Positions 33,477-44,371 are shown, numbered from the stretch's first letter. The stretch: 64,000 nt of DNA from an uncultured Flavobacteriaceae bacterium (GCA_947494325.1 CANLUS010000003.1:310001-374000), one strand, 5' to 3'. Numbers and translations: made by a program. The notes: a model not told the origin generated them from the sequence alone.

Positions 33477-36400
33477 ATGAAAAAAAGTCTCGCCTTTCTC
33501 CTCGCTTTTTCTTGTTTAATAGCTTCGGCTCAACAAAAATATCAGAGTTTACTTTGGAAAATTTCAGGGAATAATTTAGCAAAAGAATCGTATTTGTATG
33601 GTACGATGCATGTGAGTAGTAAAGTTGCATTTCGATTAGATGATGTTTTTTATGAGGCCTTAACCAAGAGTGATGTGGTGGCCTTAGAATCTGACCCGAC
33701 CACTTGGATGTCTAATAGTTACGAAAATATGACTGCTGGTAATAGATATAATAATTCTTACAATTCTTATCGAAATTTTTATGAAAACCTGTTTAAGTTA
33801 GCATCCCCAAAAGATCGAGCGATTCGTTCATTTATTCGTTTCGATAATTCTATAATTAATGGTTATCTGTACAGAAAAAGTAATGGTGCCGACAATTTTG
33901 AAGAGGAGACCTATTTAGATATGTTCATTTATCAAGCGGGTAAAAAACAAGAGAAAGATATTGTAGGGTTAGAAGATTTTAAAGAGTCGAGATATTTAAC
34001 TACAAAAGCAAGTTACAATCCAATTAAAAAGAAAATTGACGTCTGGTTAAGAAAAAAATATAAAGAAGAAAATGGCGGTTATATGCTAACCGAAGATGCC
34101 TATAGAAACAGAAATTTAGATTTGCTAGATTCTATAGGTGAAGCATCTAACACACAGCATTTTAGAAAATATATGCTCTACGAACGCAATGCGAATATGG
34201 TGGAGGTTCTAGATTCGGTTATGCAAGAAAAATCTGTCTTTTCTGGAGTCGGAGCGGCTCATTTACCAGGCGAGCAAGGCATGATTGAAATGCTTAGAAG
34301 AAAAGGATATACGGTAACTCCTTTAAAGTCAAATCAAAGTAGCTATGGTAAGAAAGCAAAAATTAAAATTGAAGATACGTTTATAAAGCCAAGCTTGAAG
34401 AAATATTTTACCGAGGATAAATTTTTGGCAATTAAGAGTTTTGAGGAATTACGAGAACTAAATTTTTTCGGACAAAAATACTACGTGGCCACCGATATGA
34501 CGAATGGAGGATATTTAGCAATTACTCGCATAAACTCGTTCGACTATTTGTCAAAAAAACCAAAAAATCACATGAATCGGATTGACGATTTATTATTTGA
34601 AGATATTCCGGGTGAAATTATTAGTAAAGAACGGATAGCGGCTCCTTATGAAGGAATTAAAATTATTAATAAAACGAAAAAAGATGATTATCAACGCTAT
34701 CTTATCTATAAGACACCTTTAGAAATTATCATTATTAAGTTGGGTGGAAAAAAGGATTATGTCTTAAAATATGGAGATGAAATATTTGATTCAGTCGAGT
34801 TTAAAGAGTTCCCGAAAAAACTAGAGAATATGACTCCGGCTTATGGAAAATATAGCATTGAGATGCCCAAAGGTTATATTGCTGAAAATATGACGGTAGC
34901 AGGAAAGAGAATTATCCAGGGATACGATACAACTAGTTTTTATTTTTTACAGGAATCACCTTTGCATGACACAAGATATATTGAAGAGGATGCTTTTGAA
35001 GCGAAGTACATTCACAAAGTATTTGTTAAAAATTTGAAGCTTAAGAACAAAATGATTGGGTCATACAAAGATGCCCGCTATGCAAGCTATCAATCGAAAG
35101 TTTTAATAGATTCGGCACAGAAGAAGCATCTTGTTTTAAGGAGTATCGTAAAAGATGAAGCCTATTATTTACTAGGTTATGTTGGCAATGATACTATCCG
35201 AGCCAATAATTATTTTGATTCCTTTAAATTCAAGGATATTCTTTATCAGGATGAATTTAAAAAAGAGATTGATACTTCCTTACATTTTTCTGTATATACG
35301 AATGTGAAAAAACCTATGGCCAGTCGTTATTATGGAAGAAAAAAAGAGAAGTCATATCAGCAAAAAATAAAGAGAACGACCTATAGCTCAAAAACCAATG
35401 AGCAAATACAGGTTGTGAGAACTAAATATCATGATCTACGAATGTTTGCCAATATCGATACGCTTTGGAGTAACATTCATAAAAAACACAGTAAAAACTT
35501 TACAATTACCGATGAGGAAAAATCAATTGAAAATGATGTTTTCATCTATGAGTTGACCCTCAGCGATAGTTTAAGCGACAAGCGTATCCTTGTAAAAAAT
35601 ATATTAAAAAAAGGAACACTTTTCGAACTAAAGACACTTGAAGATAAGCGTTTTAAACGTTCGAAATTCGTGAAAGAATTTTATGAGACTTTTTCTCCGT
35701 TAGACACCATGTTAGGGGAGACACCATTTAAAGATAAGGCACCTATCTTCTTAGAAGCTTTGCAAAAAAACGATAGTATTATTTATCAATCTTTTTATGG
35801 AATTCATTTCAAGGATAAAGATGCCGATGCAATTATTGAAATCTTACAGAAACATAAATTCACAAAGGGACAGCGGTTTATAAAGTCAAATTTAATTAAG
35901 AAACTAATTAAACTAAAAAGTGCAAGAATAAAGCCTTTTTTGAAGCATTTATATTCAAAATCATATAATGAGCCAGAAAATCAAATAAGTATTATTAAAG
36001 GCTTAATGCATAAAAATGATAAAGAATCTTATGACTATATTTTAGAATTACTTGCAATTGATTTTCCAATAAGTACCTATTCTCTTAATTCAATGTTTGA
36101 GCTTTCTAAAGATAAAGATTCTATGGCGTTGAATAAAAAACTGTTTCCCGAATTGTTGAAATATAGCTCTATACAAGAATACAAAAAGCCTATTTATACC
36201 TTGTTATCTCAGCTAAAACGGAAAGGTGAACTGAAAACAAAGGTTTATAAAAAATATAAAGAGCAGTTATTATACGATGCCAAAATTGAATTGAAAAGAA
36301 GTCTTACGAAAAACAGAACTGGTTATACCGCCAATAGAAAAGCGAATCGCTTAATTTTGGCAGAGTATACCTATTTATTGTTTCCTTTTCGGAAAGAAAA

Positions 36401-36965
36401 AGGGATGATGCAATTTTTTAATAAATTGGTAGATGCAGAAGATGTAAATGCATTGGCAACCTATGTATACCTGCTAAAGAAAAACAGGGAAGCAGTTTCT
36501 AAAAAATTATATGAAAAAGTTTATCATGGTTCTAATAGTATCCATGTACTTGCCGAAAAATTAAGTGATGATGAACTATTGCCAAAAGAATTGAATGATA
36601 GTATATTTAGAGAAAAATATGCCGAATCAAAATTGTTTGAGAATGTATATTACTCACAAGATAAAGATTCAATTTCATTTCATAAAATGAAAACGTTGAA
36701 TTTAGATGAAACCAAGGTTTCGGTGTATTTTTTCAAATTGAAAAAAAAGAGCCAATATAGCACTTCAAATACCTTGTACTATATAGCTTTAGAACACAGA
36801 AATGGAAGTTTGGTATTAAAACCATATTATGGTTCTGGAAGTAGAGGTATTTTCATTGATGAAACTAAAACTGACGAAGAATTGGTTACCGAGGCTTTAG
36901 AAAAGGTGCAATACAAAAATAGAAACCGTATTGTTCCTAAAAGATATAATAATCTGCTGCATTAA
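33477..36965 (+). CDS. Very long exported TraB/GumN-family protein
   Basis: 1162 aa. A signal peptide (MKKSLAFLLAFSCLIASAQ) leads into a TraB/GumN domain over residues ~20-285, with LYGTMHVSSK at its start and the closing GAAHLPGEQGMIEMLRRKGY. Ordinary members end there at ~300 residues. Here ~870 more residues follow: a beta-rich middle (~290-720) and a helical, HEAT-like C-terminal part (~740-1000, e.g. LIKKLIKLKSARIKPFLKHLY). TraB proteins are a proposed metalloprotease-like family of uncertain function. The gene sits between the two arms of the heme cluster and its stop overlaps the convergent AraC gene by 4 bases. Confidence 0.8.
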   Translation: MKKSLAFLLAFSCLIASAQQKYQSLLWKISGNNLAKESYLYGTMHVSSKVAFRLDDVFYEALTKSDVVALESDPTTWMSNSYENMTAGNRYNNSYNSYRNFYENLFKLASPKDRAIRSFIRFDNSIINGYLYRKSNGADNFEEETYLDMFIYQAGKKQEKDIVGLEDFKESRYLTTKASYNPIKKKIDVWLRKKYKEENGGYMLTEDAYRNRNLDLLDSIGEASNTQHFRKYMLYERNANMVEVLDSVMQEKSVFSGVGAAHLPGEQGMIEMLRRKGYTVTPLKSNQSSYGKKAKIKIEDTFIKPSLKKYFTEDKFLAIKSFEELRELNFFGQKYYVATDMTNGGYLAITRINSFDYLSKKPKNHMNRIDDLLFEDIPGEIISKERIAAPYEGIKIINKTKKDDYQRYLIYKTPLEIIIIKLGGKKDYVLKYGDEIFDSVEFKEFPKKLENMTPAYGKYSIEMPKGYIAENMTVAGKRIIQGYDTTSFYFLQESPLHDTRYIEEDAFEAKYIHKVFVKNLKLKNKMIGSYKDARYASYQSKVLIDSAQKKHLVLRSIVKDEAYYLLGYVGNDTIRANNYFDSFKFKDILYQDEFKKEIDTSLHFSVYTNVKKPMASRYYGRKKEKSYQQKIKRTTYSSKTNEQIQVVRTKYHDLRMFANIDTLWSNIHKKHSKNFTITDEEKSIENDVFIYELTLSDSLSDKRILVKNILKKGTLFELKTLEDKRFKRSKFVKEFYETFSPLDTMLGETPFKDKAPIFLEALQKNDSIIYQSFYGIHFKDKDADAIIEILQKHKFTKGQRFIKSNLIKKLIKLKSARIKPFLKHLYSKSYNEPENQISIIKGLMHKNDKESYDYILELLAIDFPISTYSLNSMFELSKDKDSMALNKKLFPELLKYSSIQEYKKPIYTLLSQLKRKGELKTKVYKKYKEQLLYDAKIELKRSLTKNRTGYTANRKANRLILAEYTYLLFPFRKEKGMMQFFNKLVDAEDVNALATYVYLLKKNREAVSKKLYEKVYHGSNSIHVLAEKLSDDELLPKELNDSIFREKYAESKLFENVYYSQDKDSISFHKMKTLNLDETKVSVYFFKLKKKSQYSTSNTLYYIALEHRNGSLVLKPYYGSGSRGIFIDETKTDEELVTEALEKVQYKNRNRIVPKRYNNLLH

Positions 36966-37846
36966 CTCGAAATATACTTTTTCGGAGTGGTACCATATTT
37001 TTTCTTAAAGGCTGCTATAAAATGACTAGAAGTACTATACCCTATTTTATGGCCAACTTCATTTACATTCATTTTATTAGAACTTAGAAGTTTGCAAGCA
37101 TATTCCATCTTATAATCAAACAAGAAACTGTAGACAGAATCGCCATAAATCTGCTTAAAACCTTCCTTCAGTTTTTTTAAGGTTAACCCAACTTCATTTG
37201 CCAATTGTTGCAGACTAGGTGGATCAGCCATTCTAGCAATAATAATATCTTTCGCCTTTCGAATTTTTAAGACATTTTCTTCATCAACTAAAAACGGACA
37301 TTGCTCAATATTGGCATCTTTACTTCTGTTGAAATAAAGACTCAACAATTCATAAGCTTTGCCTTTTAAATATAAGGTTCTAATGGAACTGTGAAGGTTA
37401 GAATTCATCATTTGATTCAAGACAACGGCCATTGCAGGTGAAATGGACTTAGAATCATAATATTTTTTGTCCTTATTTTCGTCGCTTAAAAAATGAATGT
37501 AATCGGCTTCTTGCGAGAATAACGAATGAAATTTTTTAATAGAAATTAAAAGTGAAATCACCCAAGAGTTAGAATTTATATGTAAATCTAAAGGTAAATC
37601 TATTTGTGGGTTATACAGGAGCAAGGCATGCTCGTCTAGCAAATCTAACGCGTAATTCCCATTATTAAATATAAATTGTGCACCCCCTTTTAAACAGTAA
37701 TGAAACTGTATAAAACTGCTGTCTATTTCACGTATGACCTGTTGTGTTTGAGGACTTTCATTTTGAGTTTTTAATACATAAAACCCGTCATCAATTGAAA
37801 TTTCCTCAACTGAACCTCTAGCGATATTTTTTGAACTTGCTGTCAT
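36962..37846 (-). CDS. PchR-like AraC family regulator beside hemA
   Basis: 294 aa. The N-terminal sensor half (FIQFHYCLKGGAQFIFNNGNYAL) resembles PchR-type iron-siderophore regulators, as does the DNA-binding half (LQQLANEVGLTLKKLKEGFKQIYGDSVYSFLFDYKMEYACKLL, then NEVGHKIGYSTSSHFIAAFKKKYGTTPKKY). It is divergent from hemA across a 197-base region rich in dyads, so control of heme synthesis by iron or heme status is likely. Evidence for the ligand is by family resemblance only. The 3' end overlaps the TraB/GumN stop by 4 bases. Confidence 0.87.
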   Translation of the reverse strand: MTASSKNIARGSVEEISIDDGFYVLKTQNESPQTQQVIREIDSSFIQFHYCLKGGAQFIFNNGNYALDLLDEHALLLYNPQIDLPLDLHINSNSWVISLLISIKKFHSLFSQEADYIHFLSDENKDKKYYDSKSISPAMAVVLNQMMNSNLHSSIRTLYLKGKAYELLSLYFNRSKDANIEQCPFLVDEENVLKIRKAKDIIIARMADPPSLQQLANEVGLTLKKLKEGFKQIYGDSVYSFLFDYKMEYACKLLSSNKMNVNEVGHKIGYSTSSHFIAAFKKKYGTTPKKYISS

Positions 37847-37865
37847 AAGTAAAAATTGCTGATCT

Positions 37866-37884
37866 ATTTAGAACTGTTCTAAAT
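37866..37884. promoter_or_regulatory. Perfect 9-1-9 palindrome, Fur-family-like operator
   Basis: ATTTAGAAC-T-GTTCTAAAT is a perfect 19-bp palindrome. Its core TTAGAAC-N-GTTCTAA has the 7-1-7 geometry of Fur/PerR operators. It lies in the leader of the AraC gene, 20 bases before its ATG, in the regulatory region shared with hemA. Confidence 0.55.
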
Positions 37885-37913
37885 AAAATTAAAATAATTG
37901 CGCATTATACCTA

Positions 37914-37934
37914 CAAAAATATGATATTTATCAT
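37914..37934 (-). promoter_or_regulatory. -7 box of the AraC gene adjoining an ATGATA dyad
   Basis: On the minus strand TATTTTTG (37921-37914) is a perfect -7 box, about 67 bases upstream of the AraC ATG. ATGATA-TT-TATCAT (37921-37934) abuts it in the spacer and could be an operator for autoregulation. Confidence 0.5.
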
Positions 37935-37991
37935 AGATTGATGAAAATTTTAGTGAAAAAACCGATATCGTTATTAAAAATTCTTTAAGCG

Positions 37992-38023
37992 TTGTTTTTA
38001 TTCAAGTACGAATAATATTTTTG
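37992..38023 (+). promoter_or_regulatory. hemA operon promoter, TTG-N21-TATTTTTG
   Basis: TTG (37992-37994) and a perfect -7 box TATTTTTG (38016-38023) are 21 bases apart, the normal Bacteroidetes spacing. The box ends 20 bases before the hemA ATG. This is one of the best promoter candidates in the window. Confidence 0.65.
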
Positions 38024-38043
38024 TCTTCGATTCAAAAGAATAA

Positions 38044-39300
38044 ATGAAACGTTATAATATTTCGAAATACAATACTTTTTATTGCATAGGCTTAAGCTAC
38101 AAAAAAGCCAATGCTGAAATAAGAGGTAAATTTTCTGTAGATGCGGAAGCTAAAAAAGAAATTTTGCAGCAGGCTACTAATGAGGGTTTTAACGAAATAG
38201 TAGCGACTTCAACTTGTAATCGTACAGAGATTTATGGTTTCGCCGAGCATCCTTTTCAACTAATTAAATTACTCTGTGATAATACCATTGGAACCGTTGA
38301 AGAATTTCAGAAGGTTGCCTATGTGTACAAAAATAACGATGCCATTGCGCATATGTTTAGAGTTGGTACAGGTTTAGACAGTCAGATCTTAGGAGATTTT
38401 GAAATCATAAGTCAACTTAAAAAGAGTTTTGCTCTTTCGAAAGAGTATGATTTAATCAATTCTTTTTTAGAACGTTTGGTAAATGCAGTAATTCAGGCAA
38501 GTAAGCGTATTAAAAACGAAACTGATATTTCTAGTGGAGCAACATCTGTTTCATTTGCATCTGTTCAGTATATCCTTAAAAATGTGCAAGACGCGTCTGA
38601 CAAGAATATTTTGTTATTTGGTACTGGTAAAATTGGACGAAACACCTGCGATAATCTTGTAAAACATACAAAGAACAACCATATAACCCTCATCAATAGA
38701 ACCAAAGATAAAGCCGAAAGAATAGCTGGGAAATTCAATTTGGTGGTAAAAGATTATGGTGACCTACAAACAGAAATTAGAAAAACCGATATTTTAATTG
38801 TTGCCACTGGAGCACAAAACCCTACGGTTTCTAAAGAATTAATTTACTCCGATAAGGAGTTGTTAATTCTTGATCTATCAATACCAAAAAACGTATCAAG
38901 TGATGTAGAAGAGTTATCAAATGTTACCTTAGTACATTTAGATCATTTATCAAAAATGACTGACGAAACAATTGAGAAGCGAATGGCACAAATTCCAAAG
39001 GCAGAAGAAATTATTGAAGAAGTGAAAGATGATTTTAATGCATGGCTAGAGACTAGAAAATATGCACCTACAATTAAAGCGTTGAAATTAAAGTTGGAGG
39101 AGATTAAGTCAGAAGAAATCAACTATCAACGAAAAAAACAACAAGATTTTAATGAAGCTCAGGCGTCTGTATTGTCTGACAGAATTATTCAAAAAATAAC
39201 GAAACACTTTGCCAATCATTTAAAGGAAGAGGATGAATTTTCTAACGAAAGTATTGAGCTTATTTCAAAAGTTTTTCAATTAGAAAATAGTACAAAATAA
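38044..39300 (+). CDS. hemA: Glutamyl-tRNA reductase
   Basis: 418 aa, standard length. The N-terminal catalytic domain has the nucleophilic Cys58 in VATSTCNRTEIYGF; the NADPH-binding domain has ILLFGTGKIGRNTCDNL; the C-terminal dimerisation helix is KALKLKLEEIKSEEINYQRK. It reduces glutamyl-tRNA to glutamate-1-semialdehyde, the first committed step of C5 heme synthesis. It is the first gene of a long plus-strand heme operon, and its stop overlaps the hemCD start by one base (TAATG). Confidence 0.96.
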   Translation: MKRYNISKYNTFYCIGLSYKKANAEIRGKFSVDAEAKKEILQQATNEGFNEIVATSTCNRTEIYGFAEHPFQLIKLLCDNTIGTVEEFQKVAYVYKNNDAIAHMFRVGTGLDSQILGDFEIISQLKKSFALSKEYDLINSFLERLVNAVIQASKRIKNETDISSGATSVSFASVQYILKNVQDASDKNILLFGTGKIGRNTCDNLVKHTKNNHITLINRTKDKAERIAGKFNLVVKDYGDLQTEIRKTDILIVATGAQNPTVSKELIYSDKELLILDLSIPKNVSSDVEELSNVTLVHLDHLSKMTDETIEKRMAQIPKAEEIIEEVKDDFNAWLETRKYAPTIKALKLKLEEIKSEEINYQRKKQQDFNEAQASVLSDRIIQKITKHFANHLKEEDEFSNESIELISKVFQLENSTK

Positions 39301-40916
39301 TGAGTAACATCATAAAAATTGGAACTCGCGAAAGTGAGTTGGCTTTATGGCAGGCGAACAGTGTAAAGCGTCAATTAGAAGAGTTAGGCTATACTACTGA
39401 ACTTGTACCCATAAAATCTACGGGTGATTTAATACTAGATACTCCTTTATACGAGCTAGGAATTACAGGAATTTTTACAAGAAACTTAGATATTGCTTTA
39501 TTGAATAATGACATTGATATTGCTGTTCATTCACTAAAAGATGTACCCACGGTATTACCAAAAGGTATTGTGCAAGCTGCTGTTTTAAAACGCGGAAACC
39601 ACAATGACATGTTGGTGTATAAGGATAATGAAGAGTTTACCTCTCAAAAAGACGCGATCATTGCTACCGGTAGTTTACGCCGTAAGGCACAATGGTTACA
39701 TCGATATCCGACACATACAGTTGTAGGCTTGCGTGGTAATGTAAATACAAGACTTCGAAAAATACAAGAAAGTGAAGATTGGAATGCTGCCATTTTTGCA
39801 GCGGCAGGATTGAATCGTATTAAACTAACCCCCGAGACAAGTGTCAATCTGAATTGGATGATTCCAGCACCAGCACAAGGAGCAATTATGATTGCTGCCC
39901 TCGAAGGTAATGAGTATGCAAGAGAAGCCGCAGGAAAACTAAACAATAGTGATACTGAAATTTGTACAACCATTGAACGTGATTTTTTACATGCACTCGA
40001 AGGTGGATGTACTGCCCCTATTGGAGGTTACGCTTACATTAAAAGAGAAGAGGAAGAAGAAGGGAAAGACGCAAAAGCAGAAGTCCACTTTAAGGGAGCT
40101 TTGTTTAGTCGTGACGGGAAACAAAAAATTGAAGTATCGAAAATTTCAAAGTTAAGCGAAGCTCATAATATTGCTCGATATTGTGCCGGTACAATTATCC
40201 AAAAAGGAGGGAAGAAAATAATGCTAGATGATTTAGGACATGATCCTAAAAAGATTGCTGTGTTTTCGACAAAAAAATTATCAGAGTCCCAAACAAAATT
40301 ATTTCATGAAGATATTGCTATAGAGGATAGCGATTTCATTACAACGCGCCATAATAGAATTCCGAGTAAAGTAATTAGAAACGAAATTGAGAACGTCGTA
40401 ATTACAAGTAAAAATGCTGTTGAATCACTACTTACTAATTTTTCTGCAGATGAACTACAGTTTAAAAATATGTATTGCGTTGGTAGAAGAACGAAAGCGT
40501 TGATAGAGAAGCGTATTGGAAAAGTTATACATGCTGCAAAGAATTCGAAAAAATTGGCAGAGTACTTAGTCGCTAATTTTAAGGGTTCTTCTCTAACTTT
40601 CTTTTGTGGAGATTTACGTAGAGATGAATTACCAGATATGATGAAAGAGCATGGGGTTGAGGTACATGAAATTGAAGCATATCAAGCTACCTTTAGTCCA
40701 AAAGTAATAGATGAACAAGTCAAAGGGATCTTGTTTTACAGCCCCTCCACTGTCAACAGTTATTTACAAGAAAATGAACCTTCTAAAGTTGCCTTTTGTA
40801 TTGGAAATACTACTGCAGAGGAAGCTAAAAAACATTTTAAAGAGGTAAAAGTGGCAAAAGTGCCAACGGTAGAAAGTGTGATAGAATTGGTAAATATGAA
40901 TTATGTTTCGAACTAG
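39300..40916 (+). CDS. hemCD: Fused hydroxymethylbilane synthase - uroporphyrinogen-III synthase
   Basis: 538 aa. Residues 1-~305 are Hem[47 protein letters not shown] and Cys237 in [11 protein letters not shown], which holds the dipyrromethane cofactor. From ~312 a HemD domain follows ([40 protein letters not shown]). Together they turn four porphobilinogens into uroporphyrinogen III. Fusion of the two is known in Bacteroidetes. There is a 14-base overlap with hemB, and a short Glu-rich insert ([10 protein letters not shown]) in the HemC C-terminal domain. Confidence 0.95.
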   Translation: MSNIIKIGTRESELALWQANSVKRQLEELGYTTELVPIKSTGDLILDTPLYELGITGIFTRNLDIALLNNDIDIAVHSLKDVPTVLPKGIVQAAVLKRGNHNDMLVYKDNEEFTSQKDAIIATGSLRRKAQWLHRYPTHTVVGLRGNVNTRLRKIQESEDWNAAIFAAAGLNRIKLTPETSVNLNWMIPAPAQGAIMIAALEGNEYAREAAGKLNNSDTEICTTIERDFLHALEGGCTAPIGGYAYIKREEEEEGKDAKAEVHFKGALFSRDGKQKIEVSKISKLSEAHNIARYCAGTIIQKGGKKIMLDDLGHDPKKIAVFSTKKLSESQTKLFHEDIAIEDSDFITTRHNRIPSKVIRNEIENVVITSKNAVESLLTNFSADELQFKNMYCVGRRTKALIEKRIGKVIHAAKNSKKLAEYLVANFKGSSLTFFCGDLRRDELPDMMKEHGVEVHEIEAYQATFSPKVIDEQVKGILFYSPSTVNSYLQENEPSKVAFCIGNTTAEEAKKHFKEVKVAKVPTVESVIELVNMNYVSN

Positions 40917-41865
40917 AAGACTACGCAAAACTGAGAACATTCGCAGATTAGTTCGAGAAACGAGATTATCTGTTGATGATTTGATTTACCCTTTATTTAT
41001 TGAAGAAGGGGAACAGATTGAAACCGAAATTGTTTCCATGCCTGGAATCAAACGTTTCTCTTTAGATAGAATTACCACAGAATTAGATGAAGTGGTTAGT
41101 TTGAATATACCTGCGGTGTTGCTATTTGGAATTCCATCAAAAAAAGATGATGAAGGAACTGAAACATGGGATGAAAATGGGATTATTCAGCAGGCCATCC
41201 GATTTATAAAAAAGAAGTATCCCGAATTATATGTAATTACTGATGTATGCTTTTGCGAATATACTTCTCACGGACATTGCGGAATAATTCATAATAATGA
41301 TGTTGATAATGATGCAACATTAGTAAATATTGCGAAACAAGCCATATCTCATGCGAAAGCTGGGGCCGATATGATTGCGCCATCTGGAATGATGGATGGA
41401 ACTGTTGCGATGGTGAGAGAGTCTCTTGATAATACGGGTTTTGTTGATTTACCAATCATGGCATATTCAGTAAAATATGCCTCGTCGTATTATGGACCGT
41501 TTAGAGATGCAGCAGATTCTGCCCCAAGTTTTGGTGACAGAAGAACCTATCAAATGGATGCAGCAAATAGAGATGAAGCAATGCGGAAGGCTACTTTTGA
41601 TGATCAAGAAGGGGCTGATATATTAATGGTGAAACCAGCATTGTCATATTTAGATATTATTCGTGATTTAAAAAATAATTTCGACAGACCTATTGCCTGT
41701 TATAATGTTAGTGGAGAATATGCCATGATCAAAGCGGCCGGTGAAAAAGGATGGATTGACGAAGAACGTGTGATGATGGAGAGTTTACTATCCATGAAAA
41801 GAGCCGGAGCAGATATTATTATTACCTATTTTGCTAAAGAAGTGGCACGAGTTATAAATAGATAA
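40903..41865 (+). CDS. hemB: Delta-aminolevulinic acid dehydratase (porphobilinogen synthase)
   Basis: 320 aa. The two active-site lysines are Lys191 ([18 protein letters not shown]) and Lys244 ([17 protein letters not shown]). Cys116, Cys118 and Cys126 in [14 protein letters not shown] make this the zinc-dependent form. It condenses two 5-aminolevulinates into porphobilinogen. The start overlaps the end of hemCD by 14 bases, indicating translational coupling. The next gene, hemL, follows after 78 bases. Confidence 0.96.
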   Translation: MFRTRRLRKTENIRRLVRETRLSVDDLIYPLFIEEGEQIETEIVSMPGIKRFSLDRITTELDEVVSLNIPAVLLFGIPSKKDDEGTETWDENGIIQQAIRFIKKKYPELYVITDVCFCEYTSHGHCGIIHNNDVDNDATLVNIAKQAISHAKAGADMIAPSGMMDGTVAMVRESLDNTGFVDLPIMAYSVKYASSYYGPFRDAADSAPSFGDRRTYQMDAANRDEAMRKATFDDQEGADILMVKPALSYLDIIRDLKNNFDRPIACYNVSGEYAMIKAAGEKGWIDEERVMMESLLSMKRAGADIIITYFAKEVARVINR

Positions 41866-41943
41866 AATTATGAATGCATGCGAATGAGGCACAGAATTTT
41901 GTAAAGATTTTAGCACCATTCAATCAGACAGAATATATTAAGT

Positions 41944-43236
41944 ATGAGCTTTAAAAATTCAGAGAAACTATATAAAAAAGGACTACAACATTTAGTTGGA
42001 GCTGTGAACTCGCCGGTGAGAGCATTTGCATCCGTTGGTGGAAACCCGTTGTTTATAAAAAAAGCAAAAGGTACAAGAATTACAGATGTAGATGATAATG
42101 ACTATGTAGATTATGTGCTGTCTTATGGACCGATGATCCTAGGGCATCGTCATAAAAAAGTACAAAGAGCAATAGATAAGGCCTTAAAAAATGGCTATAC
42201 CTTTGGAGCATCAACTAAAAATGAAATCAATCTAGCTAAGCTCGTTTGTGATGCTTTTCCAGGAATGGATAAGGTTCGTTTTGTAAATTCTGGTACTGAA
42301 GCTGTCTTAAGTGGAATTCGTTTAGCAAGAGCTTTTACAGGAAAAGATAAAATTATCAAATTTGCTGGTTGTTACCACGGTCATCAAGACGCGTTATTGG
42401 TCGCGGCAGGTTCTGGCTTAGCCACCTTAAGTATGCCTGGAAGTAAAGGAGTACCTGAAGGAGCCGTAAAAAATACATTGATTGCCACCTATAACGATAT
42501 TGAAAGCGTTAAAGCACACTTTAAAAAACATAAAGACATTGCAGGGGTAATTATTGAGCCTGTAGGTGGTAATATGGGCGTTGTAATTCCTCAAAATAAT
42601 TTTTTAAAAGAGTTAAAAGAACTTACGAAGGCGAATGATGCTTTGTTAATTGCAGATGAAGTGATGACGGGTTTTCGATCGCAATTCGGAGGAGCTCAAG
42701 AATTGTTTAACGTAGAAGCAGATATCACTTGTCTGGGAAAAGTCGTAGGTGGAGGTTTTCCTGTAGGAGCTTACGGAGCTCGTAATGAAATTATGGAAAT
42801 GGTAGCACCATTAGGAGGCATGTATCAGGCCGGAACTTTATCGGGTAATCCAATCGCAATGGCAGCTGGGATCGCTACGCTAAAAGAGTTGAAAAGACAA
42901 GACCCTTATCAGTACTTCGAAGAGATTGGTAGTATTATCGAGGTTATTTTAATGGAAAAAGCAAAAGAATATCATGTTGATTTAACAGTGAATAGATTTG
43001 GTTCTATGTTGAATCCTTTTTTCAAGAAAGGAGTAGTGACTAACTTTGGAGAAGCACAACAATCAGATACCAAGAAATTTGGAGTGTTTTTCTGGGAAAT
43101 GATTCGAAACGGAGTGTTTTTACCACCATCACAATTTGAAGCTTGGTTTTTGTCATCCGCGATAAGCGAAAAAGATTTGGATACAACAGCCAAAGCTATT
43201 GATAAATCGATGAGAGCGGTATCAGAGATGAAATAA
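41944..43236 (+). CDS. hemL: Glutamate-1-semialdehyde 2,1-aminomutase
   Basis: 430 aa, class III aminotransferase fold. Lys266 in CLGKVVGGGFPVGAYGA binds pyridoxal phosphate; other blocks are VRFVNSGTEAVLSGIRLARA and IADEVMTGFRSQFGG. It moves the amino group of glutamate-1-semialdehyde to give 5-aminolevulinate, following HemA. The order hemA-CD-B-L places the gene slightly out of pathway order. PdxH, which makes its cofactor, is encoded 19 kb away. Confidence 0.96.
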   Translation: MSFKNSEKLYKKGLQHLVGAVNSPVRAFASVGGNPLFIKKAKGTRITDVDDNDYVDYVLSYGPMILGHRHKKVQRAIDKALKNGYTFGASTKNEINLAKLVCDAFPGMDKVRFVNSGTEAVLSGIRLARAFTGKDKIIKFAGCYHGHQDALLVAAGSGLATLSMPGSKGVPEGAVKNTLIATYNDIESVKAHFKKHKDIAGVIIEPVGGNMGVVIPQNNFLKELKELTKANDALLIADEVMTGFRSQFGGAQELFNVEADITCLGKVVGGGFPVGAYGARNEIMEMVAPLGGMYQAGTLSGNPIAMAAGIATLKELKRQDPYQYFEEIGSIIEVILMEKAKEYHVDLTVNRFGSMLNPFFKKGVVTNFGEAQQSDTKKFGVFFWEMIRNGVFLPPSQFEAWFLSSAISEKDLDTTAKAIDKSMRAVSEMK

Positions 43237-43345
43237 CTTTTTCTTAATAGAAGTTAAAGAGATTCACCAGTGTTGAAAGTGTTAAGTACAAGAAAAAAAT
43301 GTCACAACGATAAAATTCGTTAGACAATTCAAATTAAAATATAAA

Positions 43346-44371
43346 ATGATCAAAAACGATTTATTTTTAAGAGCCTTAAAAGGAGAAACTGTGGATAGAC
43401 CACCTGTGTGGATGATGCGTCAAGCGGGGCGACATTTACCCGAATTTATGAAGATCCGTGAGAAGTACGATTTCTTCACACGCTGTAGAACTCCAGAGTT
43501 AGCTTCAGAGATCACGGTTCAACCAATTAGACGCTATGGTATGGATGCCGCTATTTTGTTTTCTGATATTTTAGTGATTCCGCAAGCGATGAATATTGAG
43601 GTACAGATGAAACCTAATTTTGGCCCATATTTACCAAATCCAGTGAGAGATCAGAAAGACGTCGATCAAGTTATGATACCCGATGTGAATATTGAACTTG
43701 ATTATGTCATGCAAGCCATTAAAGCGACGAAAGAATTGCTGAATGATGAGATTCCGTTAATTGGTTTTGCAGGTTCACCTTGGACCATTTTGTGTTATGT
43801 AGTACAAGGTCAAGGAAGTAAAAATTTCGATAAAGCGAAGGCATTTTGTTTTACAAATCCTATTGCGGCTCATCAATTATTGCAGAAAATTACCGATACT
43901 ACGATTGCATATTTAAAAGCAAAAGTAAAAGCAGGCGTTGATGTGGTACAGATTTTCGACTCGTGGGGAGGCATGTTATCTCCCGTTGACTATCAAGAAT
44001 TTTCATGGCAATATATCAACCAAATTATCGAGGCATTGAAAGATGATGCTCCAGTGATTGCCTTTGGGAAAGGGTGTTGGTTCGCTCTGAACGAAATGGG
44101 TAAATCAAATGCTTCGGCCTTAGGTGTTGATTGGACGATTACCGCTCTAAACGCTCGTTATTTATCTGGAAGAAATATCACCTTACAAGGTAATTTTGAC
44201 CCTTCTCGATTGTTATCTCCACCAAGTGAAATAAAGAAAATGGTCACGCAAATGATTAACGAATTCGGAAAAGATAAATATATTGTAAATTTAGGCCATG
44301 GTATGTTACCAAATATTCCGGTGGAGAATGCAAAAGCATTTGTGGATGCGGTAAAAGAATATAAGGCTTAA
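43346..44371 (+). CDS. hemE: Uroporphyrinogen decarboxylase
   Basis: 341 aa. The N-terminal signature [17 protein letters not shown] and [19 protein letters not shown], with the catalytic Asp in [13 protein letters not shown]. It removes four acetate carboxyls from uroporphyrinogen III to form coproporphyrinogen III. It lies 109 bases after hemL, where a weak separate promoter could exist although no perfect -7 box was seen. Its stop overlaps the next ATG by one base. Confidence 0.96.
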   Translation: MIKNDLFLRALKGETVDRPPVWMMRQAGRHLPEFMKIREKYDFFTRCRTPELASEITVQPIRRYGMDAAILFSDILVIPQAMNIEVQMKPNFGPYLPNPVRDQKDVDQVMIPDVNIELDYVMQAIKATKELLNDEIPLIGFAGSPWTILCYVVQGQGSKNFDKAKAFCFTNPIAAHQLLQKITDTTIAYLKAKVKAGVDVVQIFDSWGGMLSPVDYQEFSWQYINQIIEALKDDAPVIAFGKGCWFALNEMGKSNASALGVDWTITALNARYLSGRNITLQGNFDPSRLLSPPSEIKKMVTQMINEFGKDKYIVNLGHGMLPNIPVENAKAFVDAVKEYKA

